64,000 bases of DNA, taken from the NCBI RefSeq assembly GCF_013761005.1, contig NZ_JACDUS010000009.1:1-64000 (forward strand), given 5' to 3'. Made by a program: the position numbers and the translations under genes. This document shows positions 50,582-60,956 of the stretch, piece after piece. How positions within the stretch are numbered: the first letter of the stretch is position 1; the number at the start of each line of letters is the position of its first letter. Under the pieces are notes generated by a model. That model made no database searches and had not been told where the DNA came from. It saw only the letters and a list, made by a program, of their open reading frames with translations. Source of the stretch: Desulfosalsimonas propionicica. Lineage in GTDB: Bacteria; Desulfobacterota; Desulfobacteria; Desulfobacterales; Desulfosalsimonadaceae.

Positions 50582-52936
50582 TTACCTGTCAATATCGGCC
50601 GGGGTATAGTCATGGGCCCCGATAATGGCAATAAAATCGGCGATGGTTGCGCCTTTGCAGATTTTGGGAAACGCCTGGACATTGGTAAAGCTCGAACCGC
50701 GGATGCGCACCCGATAAGCAAAGCCCAGCCCGTCGCTGACAATGTAATAGCCCTGCTCGCCCCGGGGGTTTTCCGTTGCCGCATATGCCTCACCGCTGGG
50801 GATTTTCGGCCCCCTGGTGACATTGACAAAATGGTGGATCAGGCTTTCAATGTCTTTTAGCATGTCCTGTCTTTGGGGCACCACATAGCGGTAATCCTCT
50901 GAGATGTATCGCCCCCCGGGCATTTGGTCGATGACCTGCCGGATGATCCGTACGCTTTGCCGGCATTCTTCTGCCCGCAAACGAAACCGGGTCCAGCAGT
51001 CGCTGATCGTATCGGTCGGCACGTCAAAATCCAGGCTGTCGTATACCGAATAGGGCATGTTTTTGCGCAAGTCCCAGTTGACGCCGGTGGACCTGAGATT
51101 GGGGCCGGTTACCCCCAGATCCACTGCATCGTGTTTTTCCATCAGGCCCACGTCCACGGTACGGGCCCTGAAAATCGGATTTTTGAGTGTAATTTTTTCA
51201 TACTCGCCAAGCCTTTTGGGAAATACCCGCAAAAAAGCCTCCACGGGCTCCTTCCAGCCTTCGGGAAGATCCGCGGCCACGCCGCCCGGCCGGAAAAACG
51301 CGGGATGAAGCCGGCCGCCGGAGATCATCTCCACGATATCCATGATCATTTCCCGGTCCCGGAAGGCATAGAAGTTGGGGGTAAGCGCGCCCACGTCATT
51401 GGCTGTAATGCCCATGTAGGCCATATGGTTGGCAATTCTGGAAAGTTCGGCAAACAGCACCCGGATGTATTCGGCGCGTTCGGGCACGCGTATGCCCGCT
51501 ATCTTTTCCACGGCCAGGACGTAGGGAAACTCGTTTGCCGCCCCTACCAGATAATCCACCCGGTCGGTGTAGGGAATATACTGGATCCAGTGCTGGCGCT
51601 CGCCGATTTTTTCCGCCCCCCGGTGATGGTAGCCGATATCCATGTCCAGGCCGGTGATGGTTTCCCCGTCCATTTTTGCGATATACCGGATAATGCCATG
51701 GGTGCCGGTGTGGTGCGGGCCGATGTTTAAGACATAGGACTCGCCGTGTTCATCCACCCGGTAAAACTGCTCTCCGGCCCTGGGCTGCAGATTGCGCGCA
51801 TCTTCTGCGGTGTAGGCGGGCATATCCGTAGCCCGTCCATTGTATGATTTTCGCAGCGGATGGCCCTGCCAGCCCTCGGGCATCAAAAGCCGACGCAGAT
51901 CCGGATGCCCGGAAAACCGGATCCCGAACATGTCATAGATTTCCCGCTCGTACCAGGCGGCGTTCTGCCAGAGATCGTGGATGCTTTGCGTCTCCGGGTA
52001 TCTGCCGTACAGGGGCGCCCGGATCCGCACCCGCACGGCCGGATCAAAGGCCAGCAGATGATACACCAGGGTGAAATCCGGATAATGCTCCGGGTTCTGC
52101 CGGGCGGATTGATCAACTGCGGTGTAATCCTCCAGGCGCAGAAAGCGCGGGCTGGACCCGAATTTGAGAAACTGCAGAACCTCGGCGGCCCGGCTTTGGT
52201 CCACATCAACAGTGAGCATGTCAGCGCTTTTTTCTGCAGGCGCCACGGCATCACCGAAACGCCGGACCAGTTGCGATTTGACTTCGTTTTCAACCGGAGA
52301 CAGGGTGATTTGCGCCGCAGGCGGGGTCCACATGAATTGTGCGCGGGTTCCGTGGAAATCAGGCGGGGTAACGGAACTGCCCCGAACGGAAATTCCGTTC
52401 ATACCCGGCCCACGGGTGTCGCGGGTCTTTGTTTCGCCGTCAACGAGCACGGGCGCCACGGTGCCGTGGCTGCCCCCGGACATATGAAACACCTTGCCCG
52501 ACGGCCGTTCTCCGGATTGGATTTTTTCCTGCAGCCGGGTCAGGCCATGGAGTACCGCTTCAGGCCGGGGCGGGCATCCCGGGATGTAAACATCCACGGG
52601 CAGGATCTGATTGACGCCCTGGACCACCGAGTACACATCATACATTCCGCCGGTATTGGCGCACGATCCCATGGATATCACCCATTTGGGCTCGGCCATC
52701 TGTTCATAGAGGCGCAGCACCACCGGCGCCACCTTCTTAAACACGGTTCCTGAAACAATGAGCAAATCGGCCTGTCTTGGCGAAAGGCGAAGCACCTCGG
52801 CGCCGAAGCGGGCAATATCGTATCGCGGCGTCCACGCGGTGATCTCTTCGACAAAGCAGCACGACAGCCCGAAATACATGGGCCAGAGACTCGTTGCCCG
52901 GGCCCAGTTGATAACACTGTCCACAGCCCGGCTCAC
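50582..52936 (-). CDS. nuoBCD: NADH-quinone oxidoreductase fused subunits B, C and D
   Basis: One 784-residue chain holding three complex I subunits. Residues 1-145 are NuoB (PSST) with the N2 cluster ligands C26, C27, C92 and C121. Residues about 215-370 are NuoC (30 kDa; [25 protein letters not shown] region). Residues about 395-784 are NuoD (49 kDa; [14 protein letters not shown], ending YTPADIDR). NuoCD fusions are common; inclusion of NuoB is less so. The start GTG 52936 overlaps the nuoA stop (GTGA); an ATG at 52993 would lie inside nuoA. Confidence 0.95.
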   Translation of the reverse strand: MSRAVDSVINWARATSLWPMYFGLSCCFVEEITAWTPRYDIARFGAEVLRLSPRQADLLIVSGTVFKKVAPVVLRLYEQMAEPKWVISMGSCANTGGMYDVYSVVQGVNQILPVDVYIPGCPPRPEAVLHGLTRLQEKIQSGERPSGKVFHMSGGSHGTVAPVLVDGETKTRDTRGPGMNGISVRGSSVTPPDFHGTRAQFMWTPPAAQITLSPVENEVKSQLVRRFGDAVAPAEKSADMLTVDVDQSRAAEVLQFLKFGSSPRFLRLEDYTAVDQSARQNPEHYPDFTLVYHLLAFDPAVRVRIRAPLYGRYPETQSIHDLWQNAAWYEREIYDMFGIRFSGHPDLRRLLMPEGWQGHPLRKSYNGRATDMPAYTAEDARNLQPRAGEQFYRVDEHGESYVLNIGPHHTGTHGIIRYIAKMDGETITGLDMDIGYHHRGAEKIGERQHWIQYIPYTDRVDYLVGAANEFPYVLAVEKIAGIRVPERAEYIRVLFAELSRIANHMAYMGITANDVGALTPNFYAFRDREMIMDIVEMISGGRLHPAFFRPGGVAADLPEGWKEPVEAFLRVFPKRLGEYEKITLKNPIFRARTVDVGLMEKHDAVDLGVTGPNLRSTGVNWDLRKNMPYSVYDSLDFDVPTDTISDCWTRFRLRAEECRQSVRIIRQVIDQMPGGRYISEDYRYVVPQRQDMLKDIESLIHHFVNVTRGPKIPSGEAYAATENPRGEQGYYIVSDGLGFAYRVRIRGSSFTNVQAFPKICKGATIADFIAIIGAHDYTPADIDR

Positions 52937-53355
52937 CGGCGTTCGGCTCTTTTGTCCTTTCCTTCCTTTAATGCCAGACCTCCCTTGAACCATATGTAAA
53001 CCAGGCCCATGAGCAAAACAAAAATAAAAAAGGTCATCTGCACCATGGCCTTTACCCCGAGGGCCTCCACGGCCACGGCCCAGGAAAAGATAAATGCGCC
53101 TTCCACGTCAAAAATCAAAAAAAATACCGCCACCAGAAAAAACGGCACCGGGTAGCGAAGCGGCACTGAACCGGTTGGAATGATCCCGCTTTCATAGGGG
53201 CGAAGCTTATTTTCATTGACGCGTTTTTCACCCAGAAAGCCGGTGAGGATCATCAACACCGCCAGCATCAGAAAAACGGCAAAAATAAATGCCAGGAAGC
53301 TGAACACTGCCGGCGTCCAGGACGAAAGCGCATATGTGTGATTTACCGGAACCAT
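52933..53355 (-). CDS. nuoA: NADH-quinone oxidoreductase subunit A
   Basis: Membrane subunit of complex I beside the quinone site, 140 residues with three hydrophobic segments. [19 protein letters not shown] and [16 protein letters not shown] are the family signatures (the acidic DVE is conserved). I chose ATG 53355 with GGGGAG just upstream. It is the first gene of the nuo operon. Confidence 0.96.
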   Translation of the reverse strand: MVPVNHTYALSSWTPAVFSFLAFIFAVFLMLAVLMILTGFLGEKRVNENKLRPYESGIIPTGSVPLRYPVPFFLVAVFFLIFDVEGAFIFSWAVAVEALGVKAMVQMTFFIFVLLMGLVYIWFKGGLALKEGKDKRAERR

Positions 53356-53445
53356 TGTCACTCCCCGGCCGGTGCGCATCAATTGCGCCAATTTCTTTTG
53401 TGCCGCGTCTATGCGGCATGGTGACGATTCCAATCTTATTTACCA

Positions 53446-53475
53446 ATACTAATCATAGACATCCTGTCTTGCCAA
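53446..53475 (-). promoter_or_regulatory. nuo operon promoter candidate
   Basis: TTGGCA (53470-53475), an 18-base spacer and TAGTAT (53446-53451) lie on the minus strand, about 90 bases before nuoA, in the 203-base divergent gap shared with maf. Confidence 0.4.
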
Positions 53476-53558
53476 TATCTCGGCAGTGTTCGTCGATGAG
53501 CGCAACCAGCCGGGCATTGCGGCTCTTTCTTGCCAATCCTGAAGGGATTTGTTAATCA

Positions 53559-54209
53559 ATGGTTATGAATCCGTTAAATGAAAAAAACAGCATTGTCCTG
53601 GCCTCTGAATCGCCCCGGCGCAGGCGGCTGCTTGAGCAGGCACAGATCGCATTTTCCGTGGTGCCCAGCGGAACCGATGAGGATGCCATCCGCGGACCGG
53701 AGCCGGAGCGCCATGCGCAAATCCTGGCAGCGGCCAAGGCTGAAGCGGTTGCAAAACTATATCCCCATGCCTGGGTGATCGGAGCGGACTCCATTGTGGT
53801 CATTGACGGACGGATCCTAAACAAGCCGGAGTCAGCCGCCGTGGCCGGGCAGATGCTCAGGCGCTTAAGCGGGCGCACCCACCGGGTGATCACCGGCTAC
53901 AGCATCTGGTGTGAAAGCCGGGGGCACCGCCACAGCAATGTCTGTATCACCGAGGTGACATTTAAGGAATTGACCGAAGATGAAATCAACTGGTACACAC
54001 AGACCCCGGAGCCCCGGGACAAGGCCGGGGGCTATGCCATCCAGGGCATTGCCGCGTTCATGGTCAAAAGCATAAACGGATCTTATACCAACGTGGTGGG
54101 CCTGCCCATGTGCGAAATTGTCGGGCATTTGACACAGCATGGGGCCATCCGGCACGGGACCGGGCAAACCCGCAGCCCGGCCACAGCTGATGCCGGGGGA
54201 AAGTGTTGA
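53559..54209 (+). CDS. maf: Maf-family nucleotide pyrophosphatase
   Basis: Hydrolyses non-canonical or methylated nucleoside triphosphates; linked to septum arrest. It has 216 residues with the N-terminal ASESPRRRRLLEQ signature, ADSIVVIDGRILNKP (catalytic Asp region) and DKAGGYAIQG. The C-terminus extends by about 20 variable residues. Its stop overlaps the start of the next gene. Confidence 0.93.
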   Translation: MVMNPLNEKNSIVLASESPRRRRLLEQAQIAFSVVPSGTDEDAIRGPEPERHAQILAAAKAEAVAKLYPHAWVIGADSIVVIDGRILNKPESAAVAGQMLRRLSGRTHRVITGYSIWCESRGHRHSNVCITEVTFKELTEDEINWYTQTPEPRDKAGGYAIQGIAAFMVKSINGSYTNVVGLPMCEIVGHLTQHGAIRHGTGQTRSPATADAGGKC

Positions 54210-54907
54210 TACAAATGAATGCCATCGCCGAAAACATCAAACAAATCAGACAGCGCATCAAAAAAGCCGCCCTGGACTGCGGCCGCAGTCCGCAGGACGT
54301 CGGTCTGGTGGCTGTCACCAAAACGGTTTCGCCTGAAAAAATCAGAAAAGCCGCTGAAGCCGGCCTTGACTGTTTCGGGGAAAACTACATCCAGGAAGCG
54401 GACAAAAAGATCAAAGACCTGTCCGACACAAGGATCAGCTGGCATTTTATCGGACATCTGCAGTCCAACAAGGCCAAATACGCAGTGCGCCTGTTTGACC
54501 TGATCCATTCGGTGGACAGCCTGAAGCTGGCCAAAGAACTCAACCGTCAGGCCGCCCGGCACGGGCGGGTCCAGAAAATATTGATCCAGGTCAACCTGGG
54601 AGGGGAACAAACCAAATCCGGCGCAGAAAAACAGGCGGCAGAAGAACTGGTCTACGATGTTGCCGGATTGGAAAACCTTTCTGTCCGGGGCCTGATGACC
54701 CTGCCGCCGTTTTTTGACGCCCCTGAAAAGGTCCGGCCCTATTTCCGGCAGCTGGGGGCATTACGCCGGGAAATTGCGGCCAAAAACATTGCCAACGTGG
54801 AAATGGCAGAGCTTTCCATGGGAATGACCGGCGACTTTGAAACCGCCATTGAAGAAGGCGCCACCCTGGTGCGCATTGGCACCGCCATTTTCGGGGAGCG
54901 CTCATGA
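54203..54907 (+). CDS. YggS/PROSC-family PLP homeostasis protein
   Basis: Pyridoxal phosphate-binding TIM-barrel protein involved in vitamin B6 and amino acid balance. It has 234 residues, with the PLP Lys in VAVTKTVSPE (about residue 41), the FGENYIQEA and WHFIGHLQSNK motifs and LSMGMTGDFETAIEEGATLVRIG near the end. GTG 54203 overlaps maf; ATG 54215 is an alternative. It overlaps queH by four bases. Confidence 0.94.
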   Translation: MLIQMNAIAENIKQIRQRIKKAALDCGRSPQDVGLVAVTKTVSPEKIRKAAEAGLDCFGENYIQEADKKIKDLSDTRISWHFIGHLQSNKAKYAVRLFDLIHSVDSLKLAKELNRQAARHGRVQKILIQVNLGGEQTKSGAEKQAAEELVYDVAGLENLSVRGLMTLPPFFDAPEKVRPYFRQLGALRREIAAKNIANVEMAELSMGMTGDFETAIEEGATLVRIGTAIFGERS

Positions 54908-55461
54908 AACTGCTGCTTCACATCTGCTGTGGGCCATGCGCCATCTATCCCGTTGACTGCCTGCAGCAAAAAGGCCTTGAGGTCATGGGATTTTTTTACA
55001 GAAATAACATCCATCCGTTTACCGAATGCATGAAGCGTGAAGACACCCTCAGGGCCTATGCACAACAAACCGGCCTGCGGGTGATCTACCAGGAGGGCTA
55101 TGATATCGAGGGATTTTTGCAAAGCGTGGTGTTCAGGGAAGCCCACAGGTGCCGGTTCTGCTACCATGACCGGCTCATGACCACAGCCAAACTGGCCCGC
55201 AGGGGAAAATTCGACTATTTCTCCTCAACCCTGCTTTACAGCAAATTCCAGAATCATGACACCATTGCCGAAATGGGCAAGGCCGTTGGCAAATCCGCGG
55301 GCGTGCCGTTTTACTACGAGGATTTCAGAACCGGGTGGAAAACCGGGGTGGAAACCTCAAAGCAGCTGGGCATGTACCGTCAATCCTATTGCGGCTGTAT
55401 TTACAGTGAAAAACAGCGCTTCTATACCGGGGCGGCCAAAAAACGGCAGGACGATAGCTGA
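54904..55461 (+). CDS. queH: Epoxyqueuosine reductase QueH
   Basis: Final step of queuosine tRNA modification, the non-cobalamin alternative to QueG. It has 185 residues. HICCGPCAIYP (C8, C9, C12) and CRFCYHDRL give the iron-sulphur and metal Cys ligands, and YRQSYCGCIYS near the end is the family CGC motif. It overlaps the genes on both sides (ATGA with yggS, TGATG with the M48 gene). Confidence 0.94.
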   Translation: MKLLLHICCGPCAIYPVDCLQQKGLEVMGFFYRNNIHPFTECMKREDTLRAYAQQTGLRVIYQEGYDIEGFLQSVVFREAHRCRFCYHDRLMTTAKLARRGKFDYFSSTLLYSKFQNHDTIAEMGKAVGKSAGVPFYYEDFRTGWKTGVETSKQLGMYRQSYCGCIYSEKQRFYTGAAKKRQDDS

Positions 55462-57296
55462 TGTTTGGCAATTTTCTCTACTTTATCATCGCCCTGCTGA
55501 TTTACACCACCTATCCCCCGCCAGCACAGCCGCAGATGCCTTTTTCCCAGGCCTTAGGCTTTTTTGCCGCCATTTCCCTGCTGTTTGCCGCCCTGACCCG
55601 GATTCTGTTTAAAAAGCTCGAAGACCGCATTGAACAAGGCGGAAACGGCGACCTGCACCAGAGCTTTGAATCCCTGATCGTGCGCCAGTGCATCATTGCC
55701 ATCGGACTGTTTGCGGTCAATATTTATGCACTGGAATTAAGCGGATACCTCGGACGGATCCCTGTTGTCCAAAGCATGCCCACCCTTGGCGCAGTGCTTT
55801 TTCTGGGCATTTTTCTGGGATATCTGTGCATTGTCTGGGCATCTGCCCACAAGGCCCACGAAAAGCTTTACCAAACCGGCATCACCCGGCGCCGCTATGT
55901 GGTGTCCCATATTACCTTTTCCATCCCGGTGCTGCTGCCCTGGTTTTTTCTCTCCCTGGCCGCGGACCTGATTTATGTGCTGCCCTTTGATGCGCCACGG
56001 GCATTTCTGAATTCCACCACGGGCCAGATCCTTTATTTCCTGTTTTTCCTTTTTGTGATCGCGGTTTTCGGCCCGGCCTTGATCCAGTATTTCTGGGGAT
56101 GCAGGCCCCTGGAACCAGGGGATGCGCGCACCCGGATCGAGGATCTGTGCCGCCGGGCCGGGGTTTCCTATCGTGAAATCATGAAATGGCCGCTGTTTGG
56201 CGGCGGCATGATCACTGCCGGGGTCATGGGCCTGGTTTCGCAGTTCCGCTATATCCTGGTGACCCCGGGGCTGCTGCGCTATCTGGCCCCCGTGGAAATC
56301 GAGGCGGTGGTGGCCCATGAAATCGGGCATGTCAAACACCGCCACCTGTATTTCTACCTGATTTTTCTGGCCGGATACATGGTGATCTCGTTTGCGGCCC
56401 TGGATTTTATCGTCTTTGGGGCCGTGTATCTGCAGACGGTTTTCGGGGCGGTCAATGCCGGGGGCGAAACCTTTGTTTCCGTGGTGTTTAGCCTGGCCAT
56501 GATTGTGACCTTTTTTGTTTATTTCCGGTTCGGATTCGGCTATTTCATGCGCAATTTCGAGCGCCAGGCCGATATCTCCGTCTACCGGCTCATGGACTCG
56601 GCCGTACCGCTGATCACAACGTTTCACAAGATCGCGGCCTCCAGCGGCCAGTCTCCGGACCGGCCCAACTGGCATCATTTCAGCATATCCGACCGCATCG
56701 ACTACCTTCGCAAATGCGAGGCCAATCCGGGCTGGATCCGGCGCCATCACAGAAAGGTACGCGTGAGCATGGCCGTTTACCTGGCCATCATCCTCGGGCT
56801 GGCATCAGTGGGCTACAGTCTGCATTTCGGCGCAGCCGGGGAACAACTGTCCGGGAAAATGGCCGAGCAGATCCTCACCCGCCAAATCCGCCAGCAGCCC
56901 AAGGACCCTGAGCTGCACGTGATGCTCGGGGATCTGTATTACAGCAGAAACAATCTCAGCGCCGCAACAGCGGCCTACCAGCGGGCCCTGGACCTGGATT
57001 CCGACAATGTGGCGGCATTAAACAATCTTGCCTGGCTATATGCCACATCAGAGCCGGATACGGAAATGTTTAAACCGCAACAGGCCCTTGTGCTTGCCAA
57101 AAAAGCCGCAGAAAGGTCTTTGGCGCCCCATGTGACAGATACCCTGGCAGAGGCATGGTTTATCAACGGCCAATATGAAAAGGCCGTTGAAACCGCCGAA
57201 AAAGCCCTGTCTGCAGCAACAAACAGGCGGGATTATTACCGCGGTCAGCTCAGGCGGTTTGAGCAGGCCTTAAACAACAATCACAGATCCCGGTGA
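55461..57296 (+). CDS. M48-family membrane metalloprotease with C-terminal TPR repeats
   Basis: A 611-residue zinc protease. Residues 1-225 carry about six hydrophobic segments, then the M48 catalytic domain with HEIGH (H286, E287, H290) and two further membrane segments (about 305-370). A single membrane segment follows near residue 440, then about two TPR repeats (470-600: PKDPELHVMLGDLYYSRNN, DNVAALNNLAWLYATS). Resembles HtpX/YfgC-type quality control proteases. Context with Mla genes suggests envelope maintenance. Confidence 0.88.
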   Translation: MFGNFLYFIIALLIYTTYPPPAQPQMPFSQALGFFAAISLLFAALTRILFKKLEDRIEQGGNGDLHQSFESLIVRQCIIAIGLFAVNIYALELSGYLGRIPVVQSMPTLGAVLFLGIFLGYLCIVWASAHKAHEKLYQTGITRRRYVVSHITFSIPVLLPWFFLSLAADLIYVLPFDAPRAFLNSTTGQILYFLFFLFVIAVFGPALIQYFWGCRPLEPGDARTRIEDLCRRAGVSYREIMKWPLFGGGMITAGVMGLVSQFRYILVTPGLLRYLAPVEIEAVVAHEIGHVKHRHLYFYLIFLAGYMVISFAALDFIVFGAVYLQTVFGAVNAGGETFVSVVFSLAMIVTFFVYFRFGFGYFMRNFERQADISVYRLMDSAVPLITTFHKIAASSGQSPDRPNWHHFSISDRIDYLRKCEANPGWIRRHHRKVRVSMAVYLAIILGLASVGYSLHFGAAGEQLSGKMAEQILTRQIRQQPKDPELHVMLGDLYYSRNNLSAATAAYQRALDLDSDNVAALNNLAWLYATSEPDTEMFKPQQALVLAKKAAERSLAPHVTDTLAEAWFINGQYEKAVETAEKALSAATNRRDYYRGQLRRFEQALNNNHRSR

Positions 57297-57306
57297 CAGC
57301 AAAAAA

Positions 57307-58446
57307 ATGCAGCCCCCCCTGCCGTCCGGAAAACCGCTTTTTGAACTGCAACAGGAGGATGAAAACACCCTGACCGTGATCCTCCACGGCCGGGCCGATA
57401 TCACCACCGCACCGGTGCTCATCCGGCAGCTGCCGGCAGCTGTGCCATCAAACCAAACGATCCAACAGCTGAAGGTGGATTTTGCCCATGTCACCAGATT
57501 TGACGATTACGGCGCCATGGTGCTGCTGCGCCTTGTTCAGATACTGCAACTCAACCACGACCAGCTCAGTTTTGTCAATCTTGCCGCAGACCATGAAAAA
57601 ACCCTTGCACTGGTGGATTTCGGCCAACCGGACTGCCGTATCCCGTCGCACAAATCCGGCAACCTGATCGTCGAACTCGGGGATGCCACCATCTCGGTTT
57701 TCCGTGGCGGGGCCTGTTTTGTGGAATTTATCGGAGCCATGGTGTTTTCACTTCTTCGGGTTTTCAGACAACCCCGGTCCTTCCGGGCCGGTGATAGCAT
57801 CGCATACATGAAAACCACCGGTGTGGACGCCCTGCCCGTGGTGGGGCTGATCACTTTCCTGCTGGGCCTGATCATGGCCTTTATGTCCTCGCTGCAGCTT
57901 TCCCAGTTCGGGGCCAATTTGTATGTGGCCTCCCTGGTGTCTCTGGCCATGGTTTCCGAACTGGGCCCGATCATGACCGCCATTGTGGTGGCCGGCCGGT
58001 CAGGGTCAGCTTATGCCGCGGAAATCAGCACCATGAAAATTTCAGAAGAAATCGACGCACTGGTGGTCATGGGCTTTGATCCCAACGTGTTTCTGGTCCT
58101 GCCCAGGGTTGTGGCCGCCATGGTGGTGGTGCCGCTGCTCACCGTGTTTGCCAGCATATTCGCCGTGGCCGGCGGCCTGGTCATTGGCGTGCTCATGCTC
58201 AATCTCAGCCCCGGGGCCTATATCAACCAATCCCTGGATGCCCTGACCCTGTTTGAAGTCATGTGGGGACTGTCAAAATCCGTTGTATTTGCCCTGCTCA
58301 TTGCCCTGACCGGATGCTTCCGGGGGATGCAGGCCCGGGGCGGGGCCGCGGCCGTGGGCAGCGCCGCTACTTCCGCAGTGGTGACCAGCATATTTCTGAT
58401 TATTTTGTTTGACTCAATTTTTGCGGTAATCCGCAGCTACTGGTAA
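57307..58446 (+). CDS. MlaE-family ABC permease with N-terminal STAS domain
   Basis: Permease of an Mla-type phospholipid transporter. Residues 1-110 form a STAS domain, the role usually played by the separate protein MlaB. Residues about 125-379 are the MlaE permease with about five membrane segments and the motifs YMKTTGVDALPVVGL and GRSGSAYAAEISTMKISEEI. There is no strong ribosome binding site at ATG 57307. mlaF follows 9 bases later. Confidence 0.93.
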   Translation: MQPPLPSGKPLFELQQEDENTLTVILHGRADITTAPVLIRQLPAAVPSNQTIQQLKVDFAHVTRFDDYGAMVLLRLVQILQLNHDQLSFVNLAADHEKTLALVDFGQPDCRIPSHKSGNLIVELGDATISVFRGGACFVEFIGAMVFSLLRVFRQPRSFRAGDSIAYMKTTGVDALPVVGLITFLLGLIMAFMSSLQLSQFGANLYVASLVSLAMVSELGPIMTAIVVAGRSGSAYAAEISTMKISEEIDALVVMGFDPNVFLVLPRVVAAMVVVPLLTVFASIFAVAGGLVIGVLMLNLSPGAYINQSLDALTLFEVMWGLSKSVVFALLIALTGCFRGMQARGGAAAVGSAATSAVVTSIFLIILFDSIFAVIRSYW

Positions 58447-58455
58447 GAAAGGTTT

Positions 58456-59214
58456 ATGGGCGCACAAGAGATCATAAGGGTTGAAAACCTGGCCGTTGTT
58501 TACGGTGAAGACCATGTACTGGACAAAGTGAACTTTACCGTAAACAAGGGCGAGATTTTTATTATCGTGGGCGGCTCGGGCTCGGGCAAATCCACGCTCA
58601 TGCGCCATATGATCGGTTTGGAACAGCCGGCCGGGGGGAAAGTCTTTATCGGGGATACAGACATTGCCGCATCCGGTGAAAAGGCGATTTCCCTGGCCCT
58701 TAGACGCATCGGGGTGCTGTTTCAGGCAAGCGCGCTTCTCGGCTCCATGACTGTGGCGGAAAACGTGGCCCTGCCGATAACGGAATTTTCCGGATTGCCG
58801 GCTGAAGCCGTGGCTGCAATTGTGCAGATCAAACTTTCCCTGGTGAGCCTGGAGTGCTACGGCGACCACTTGCCCTCGGAGATCAGCGGGGGCATGAAAA
58901 AACGGGCCGGTCTTGCCCGGGCCATGGCCTTAAACCCGGACATCCTGTTTTTAGATGAGCCCTCGGCCGGTCTGGATCCGGTAACTGCGGCTGAAATCGA
59001 CCGGCTGATTCTGCACATCAACCAGACACTGGGCACCACCATTGTCATTGTAACCCATGATCTCGACAGCATCTTTGCCGTGGGCCGGCGCGCCATCATG
59101 CTGGGCAGGGAAACGGGCAATATCATCGCCCGGGGCGCACCCGCGGATTTGCGGGACCATGATCCGGACCCGGAAGTCAGGCGCTTTTTCACCCGCAGGC
59201 CGCCGGATGCATAA
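58456..59214 (+). CDS. MlaF-family ABC transporter ATPase
   Basis: ATPase of the lipid transporter, 252 residues. Walker A is GGSGSGKST (39-47), the signature is EISGGMKKR (about 139-147), Walker B reads ILFLDEPSAGLD (about 162-173), and the switch His is in IVTHDLDS. AGLDPVTAAEID and the MKKR after the signature are typical of MlaF-type ATPases. Ribosome binding site AAAGG. Confidence 0.95.
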   Translation: MGAQEIIRVENLAVVYGEDHVLDKVNFTVNKGEIFIIVGGSGSGKSTLMRHMIGLEQPAGGKVFIGDTDIAASGEKAISLALRRIGVLFQASALLGSMTVAENVALPITEFSGLPAEAVAAIVQIKLSLVSLECYGDHLPSEISGGMKKRAGLARAMALNPDILFLDEPSAGLDPVTAAEIDRLILHINQTLGTTIVIVTHDLDSIFAVGRRAIMLGRETGNIIARGAPADLRDHDPDPEVRRFFTRRPPDA

Positions 59215-59335
59215 CCGGCATCAAAACCGGGACCGGCTTGTGATCCGGACAATCTAAGATTGCGCACCAGGTACAAATCCTTTATAAAAAAAATAAACCC
59301 CGGCAGTTGACCCAATTTATCAGGAAAGCATTTGC

Positions 59336-60268
59336 ATGCAGTCTGTGCGGACAAAATTCTCGGTGGGATTGTTTGTGATCATCGGCATAACAGCCGTGAT
59401 CCTGGTCATTCTGTGGCTGGGCATGGCCCAGTACTTTCAGGAGGGGCATAAATACACGGCCTATTTTGACGAATCCGTTCAGGGCTTGAGCCAGGATGCG
59501 GCCGTCAAATACCGGGGGGTGAACGTGGGCCGGGTGGAGCAGATCAACGTGGCCCCGGACGGACGGCTCATTGAAATCGTGTTCACCCTTGATAAAACCC
59601 TCCGGAATACAACCAATCTCGTGGCCCAGATCAAATCCGTGGGCATTACCGGCATCATGTTTGTGGAACTGGAAAGACAGGCGCCGGACAAACTGGTTAC
59701 GGTTCCGGAGTATGACTTTGAACCCAAACATCCGGTGGTGGCCACCCGGCCTTCGGAAATGAAACAACTTTTATCGGATATCAATGAAATTCTGGGAAGC
59801 ATCAAGGAAGTGGATGTGGAAGGCATTTCAGTTCAGCTCAGTCAGTTGCTGGAAAAAAGCAACCAACTGCTCGATACCCAGAGATGGAGCCGTCTCCGGA
59901 GTTCTGCGGAAGAAAGCCTGCAAAACATCAACGGACTCATTACCGATACCCGAAAGGCCGTCAACCAAATTGATGCAACCATCAACACCAGCGCCGGCCG
60001 GTTTGACAGCGCGGTAAACCAGGTGGGAAAGGCTGCGGAAACCGCAGACGACTTGTTTGCCCGGGGCTCGGCAAGCCTGGATGGGGCCGAAGTCCGTATC
60101 CGGGAATATGACCGGCAAATGGCCGATATCATGGAAGAACTTCGTGAGGCGGCAACGGGTATCAACAGCCTGATCAACCAGTTGGAGCGGCAGCCCTCAC
60201 AGATTCTTTACGGACGGCCGGTTCCGGAAAAACCGATGGAACCGGAAATCCGGCCGGAAACCAAGTAA
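59336..60268 (+). CDS. MlaD-family MCE domain protein
   Basis: Substrate-binding ring subunit of the transporter. It has 310 residues, with one N-terminal membrane anchor (about residues 9-29), an MCE domain (about 36-115) with VQGLSQDAAVKYRGVNVGRV, and a long C-terminal helical region (about 150-290) with Gln/Asn-rich coiled-coil character. Such helices may form a tube across the periplasm. The 121 bases before it hold no gene. Confidence 0.94.
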   Translation: MQSVRTKFSVGLFVIIGITAVILVILWLGMAQYFQEGHKYTAYFDESVQGLSQDAAVKYRGVNVGRVEQINVAPDGRLIEIVFTLDKTLRNTTNLVAQIKSVGITGIMFVELERQAPDKLVTVPEYDFEPKHPVVATRPSEMKQLLSDINEILGSIKEVDVEGISVQLSQLLEKSNQLLDTQRWSRLRSSAEESLQNINGLITDTRKAVNQIDATINTSAGRFDSAVNQVGKAAETADDLFARGSASLDGAEVRIREYDRQMADIMEELREAATGINSLINQLERQPSQILYGRPVPEKPMEPEIRPETK

Positions 60269-60302
60269 ACAAAGGCTTTCAGACAAAAAAAGCGCTTAAA
60301 AA

Positions 60303-60950
60303 ATGAAGCAAAACATCTTGTCCAGACAAATGCCGGCCATTGCCGCAGCCATTTTCGCGATCCTGCTGGTGCCCGGGTGCACCGGTTTCAGTGAGCCCCC
60401 CAAACCCGTGGAATCCTATGTTCTTTCTTATCCTGCGCCAATGACGGCCGGCACCAAAACCACCGCGCCGGATGCAGTGCTGGCCGTCCAGGCCTTTGAT
60501 GCAGCCGCCCCTTACCGGTCCAGGCACATGGTGTATGCCGATCACCAGTTGCGCAGAAAAACATACGCCTATCACCAATGGGTATCAAAGCCATCAGAAA
60601 TGGTCCGTGACCGGATCATGCGGGATCTTCAGGCAGCACGGGCGGTCCGGAGCGTGACCCGCGCCGAAAAACGACTGGAAGCACCCACGCATGTGCTTTG
60701 GGCAACCATAGAAGCATTTTACGAAGATGACACCCGCAGCCCGTGGCAGGCCGTGCTGGAACTCACAGCGACCCTGTCCGTAACCCGAAGCGGGCAATCC
60801 GGGCACTGCATTATCATGACAAAAACCTACCAGGCCAGACAGAACCTTTCCCAAAACAATCCCCTGGGCCTGGCCAGGGCCATGAGCAAGGCCCTGGCAG
60901 AAATTTCGGAAGATCTTGGAGCAGACCTCCGAAAGGCCCTGAGGCGGTAA
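60303..60950 (+). CDS. Mla/Pqi-type auxiliary outer-membrane lipoprotein
   Basis: A 215-residue lipoprotein. A signal peptide ends at a lipobox-like LVPGC with Cys26. The body resembles the ABC auxiliary lipoproteins (PqiC/LptE-like), with SYVLSYPAP near the start, VLAVQAFDAAAPYRSRHMVYA and a C-terminal helix. It would link the MCE transporter to the outer membrane. The -2 Pro of the lipobox is slightly unusual. Confidence 0.82.
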   Translation: MKQNILSRQMPAIAAAIFAILLVPGCTGFSEPPKPVESYVLSYPAPMTAGTKTTAPDAVLAVQAFDAAAPYRSRHMVYADHQLRRKTYAYHQWVSKPSEMVRDRIMRDLQAARAVRSVTRAEKRLEAPTHVLWATIEAFYEDDTRSPWQAVLELTATLSVTRSGQSGHCIIMTKTYQARQNLSQNNPLGLARAMSKALAEISEDLGADLRKALRR

Positions 60951-60956
60951 TTTCGT

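Noticed and set aside
52936-52993. Upstream ATG for nuoBCD at 52993
   Set aside because: It lies well inside nuoA in another frame; the GTG that overlaps the nuoA stop matches the coupling seen across this operon.
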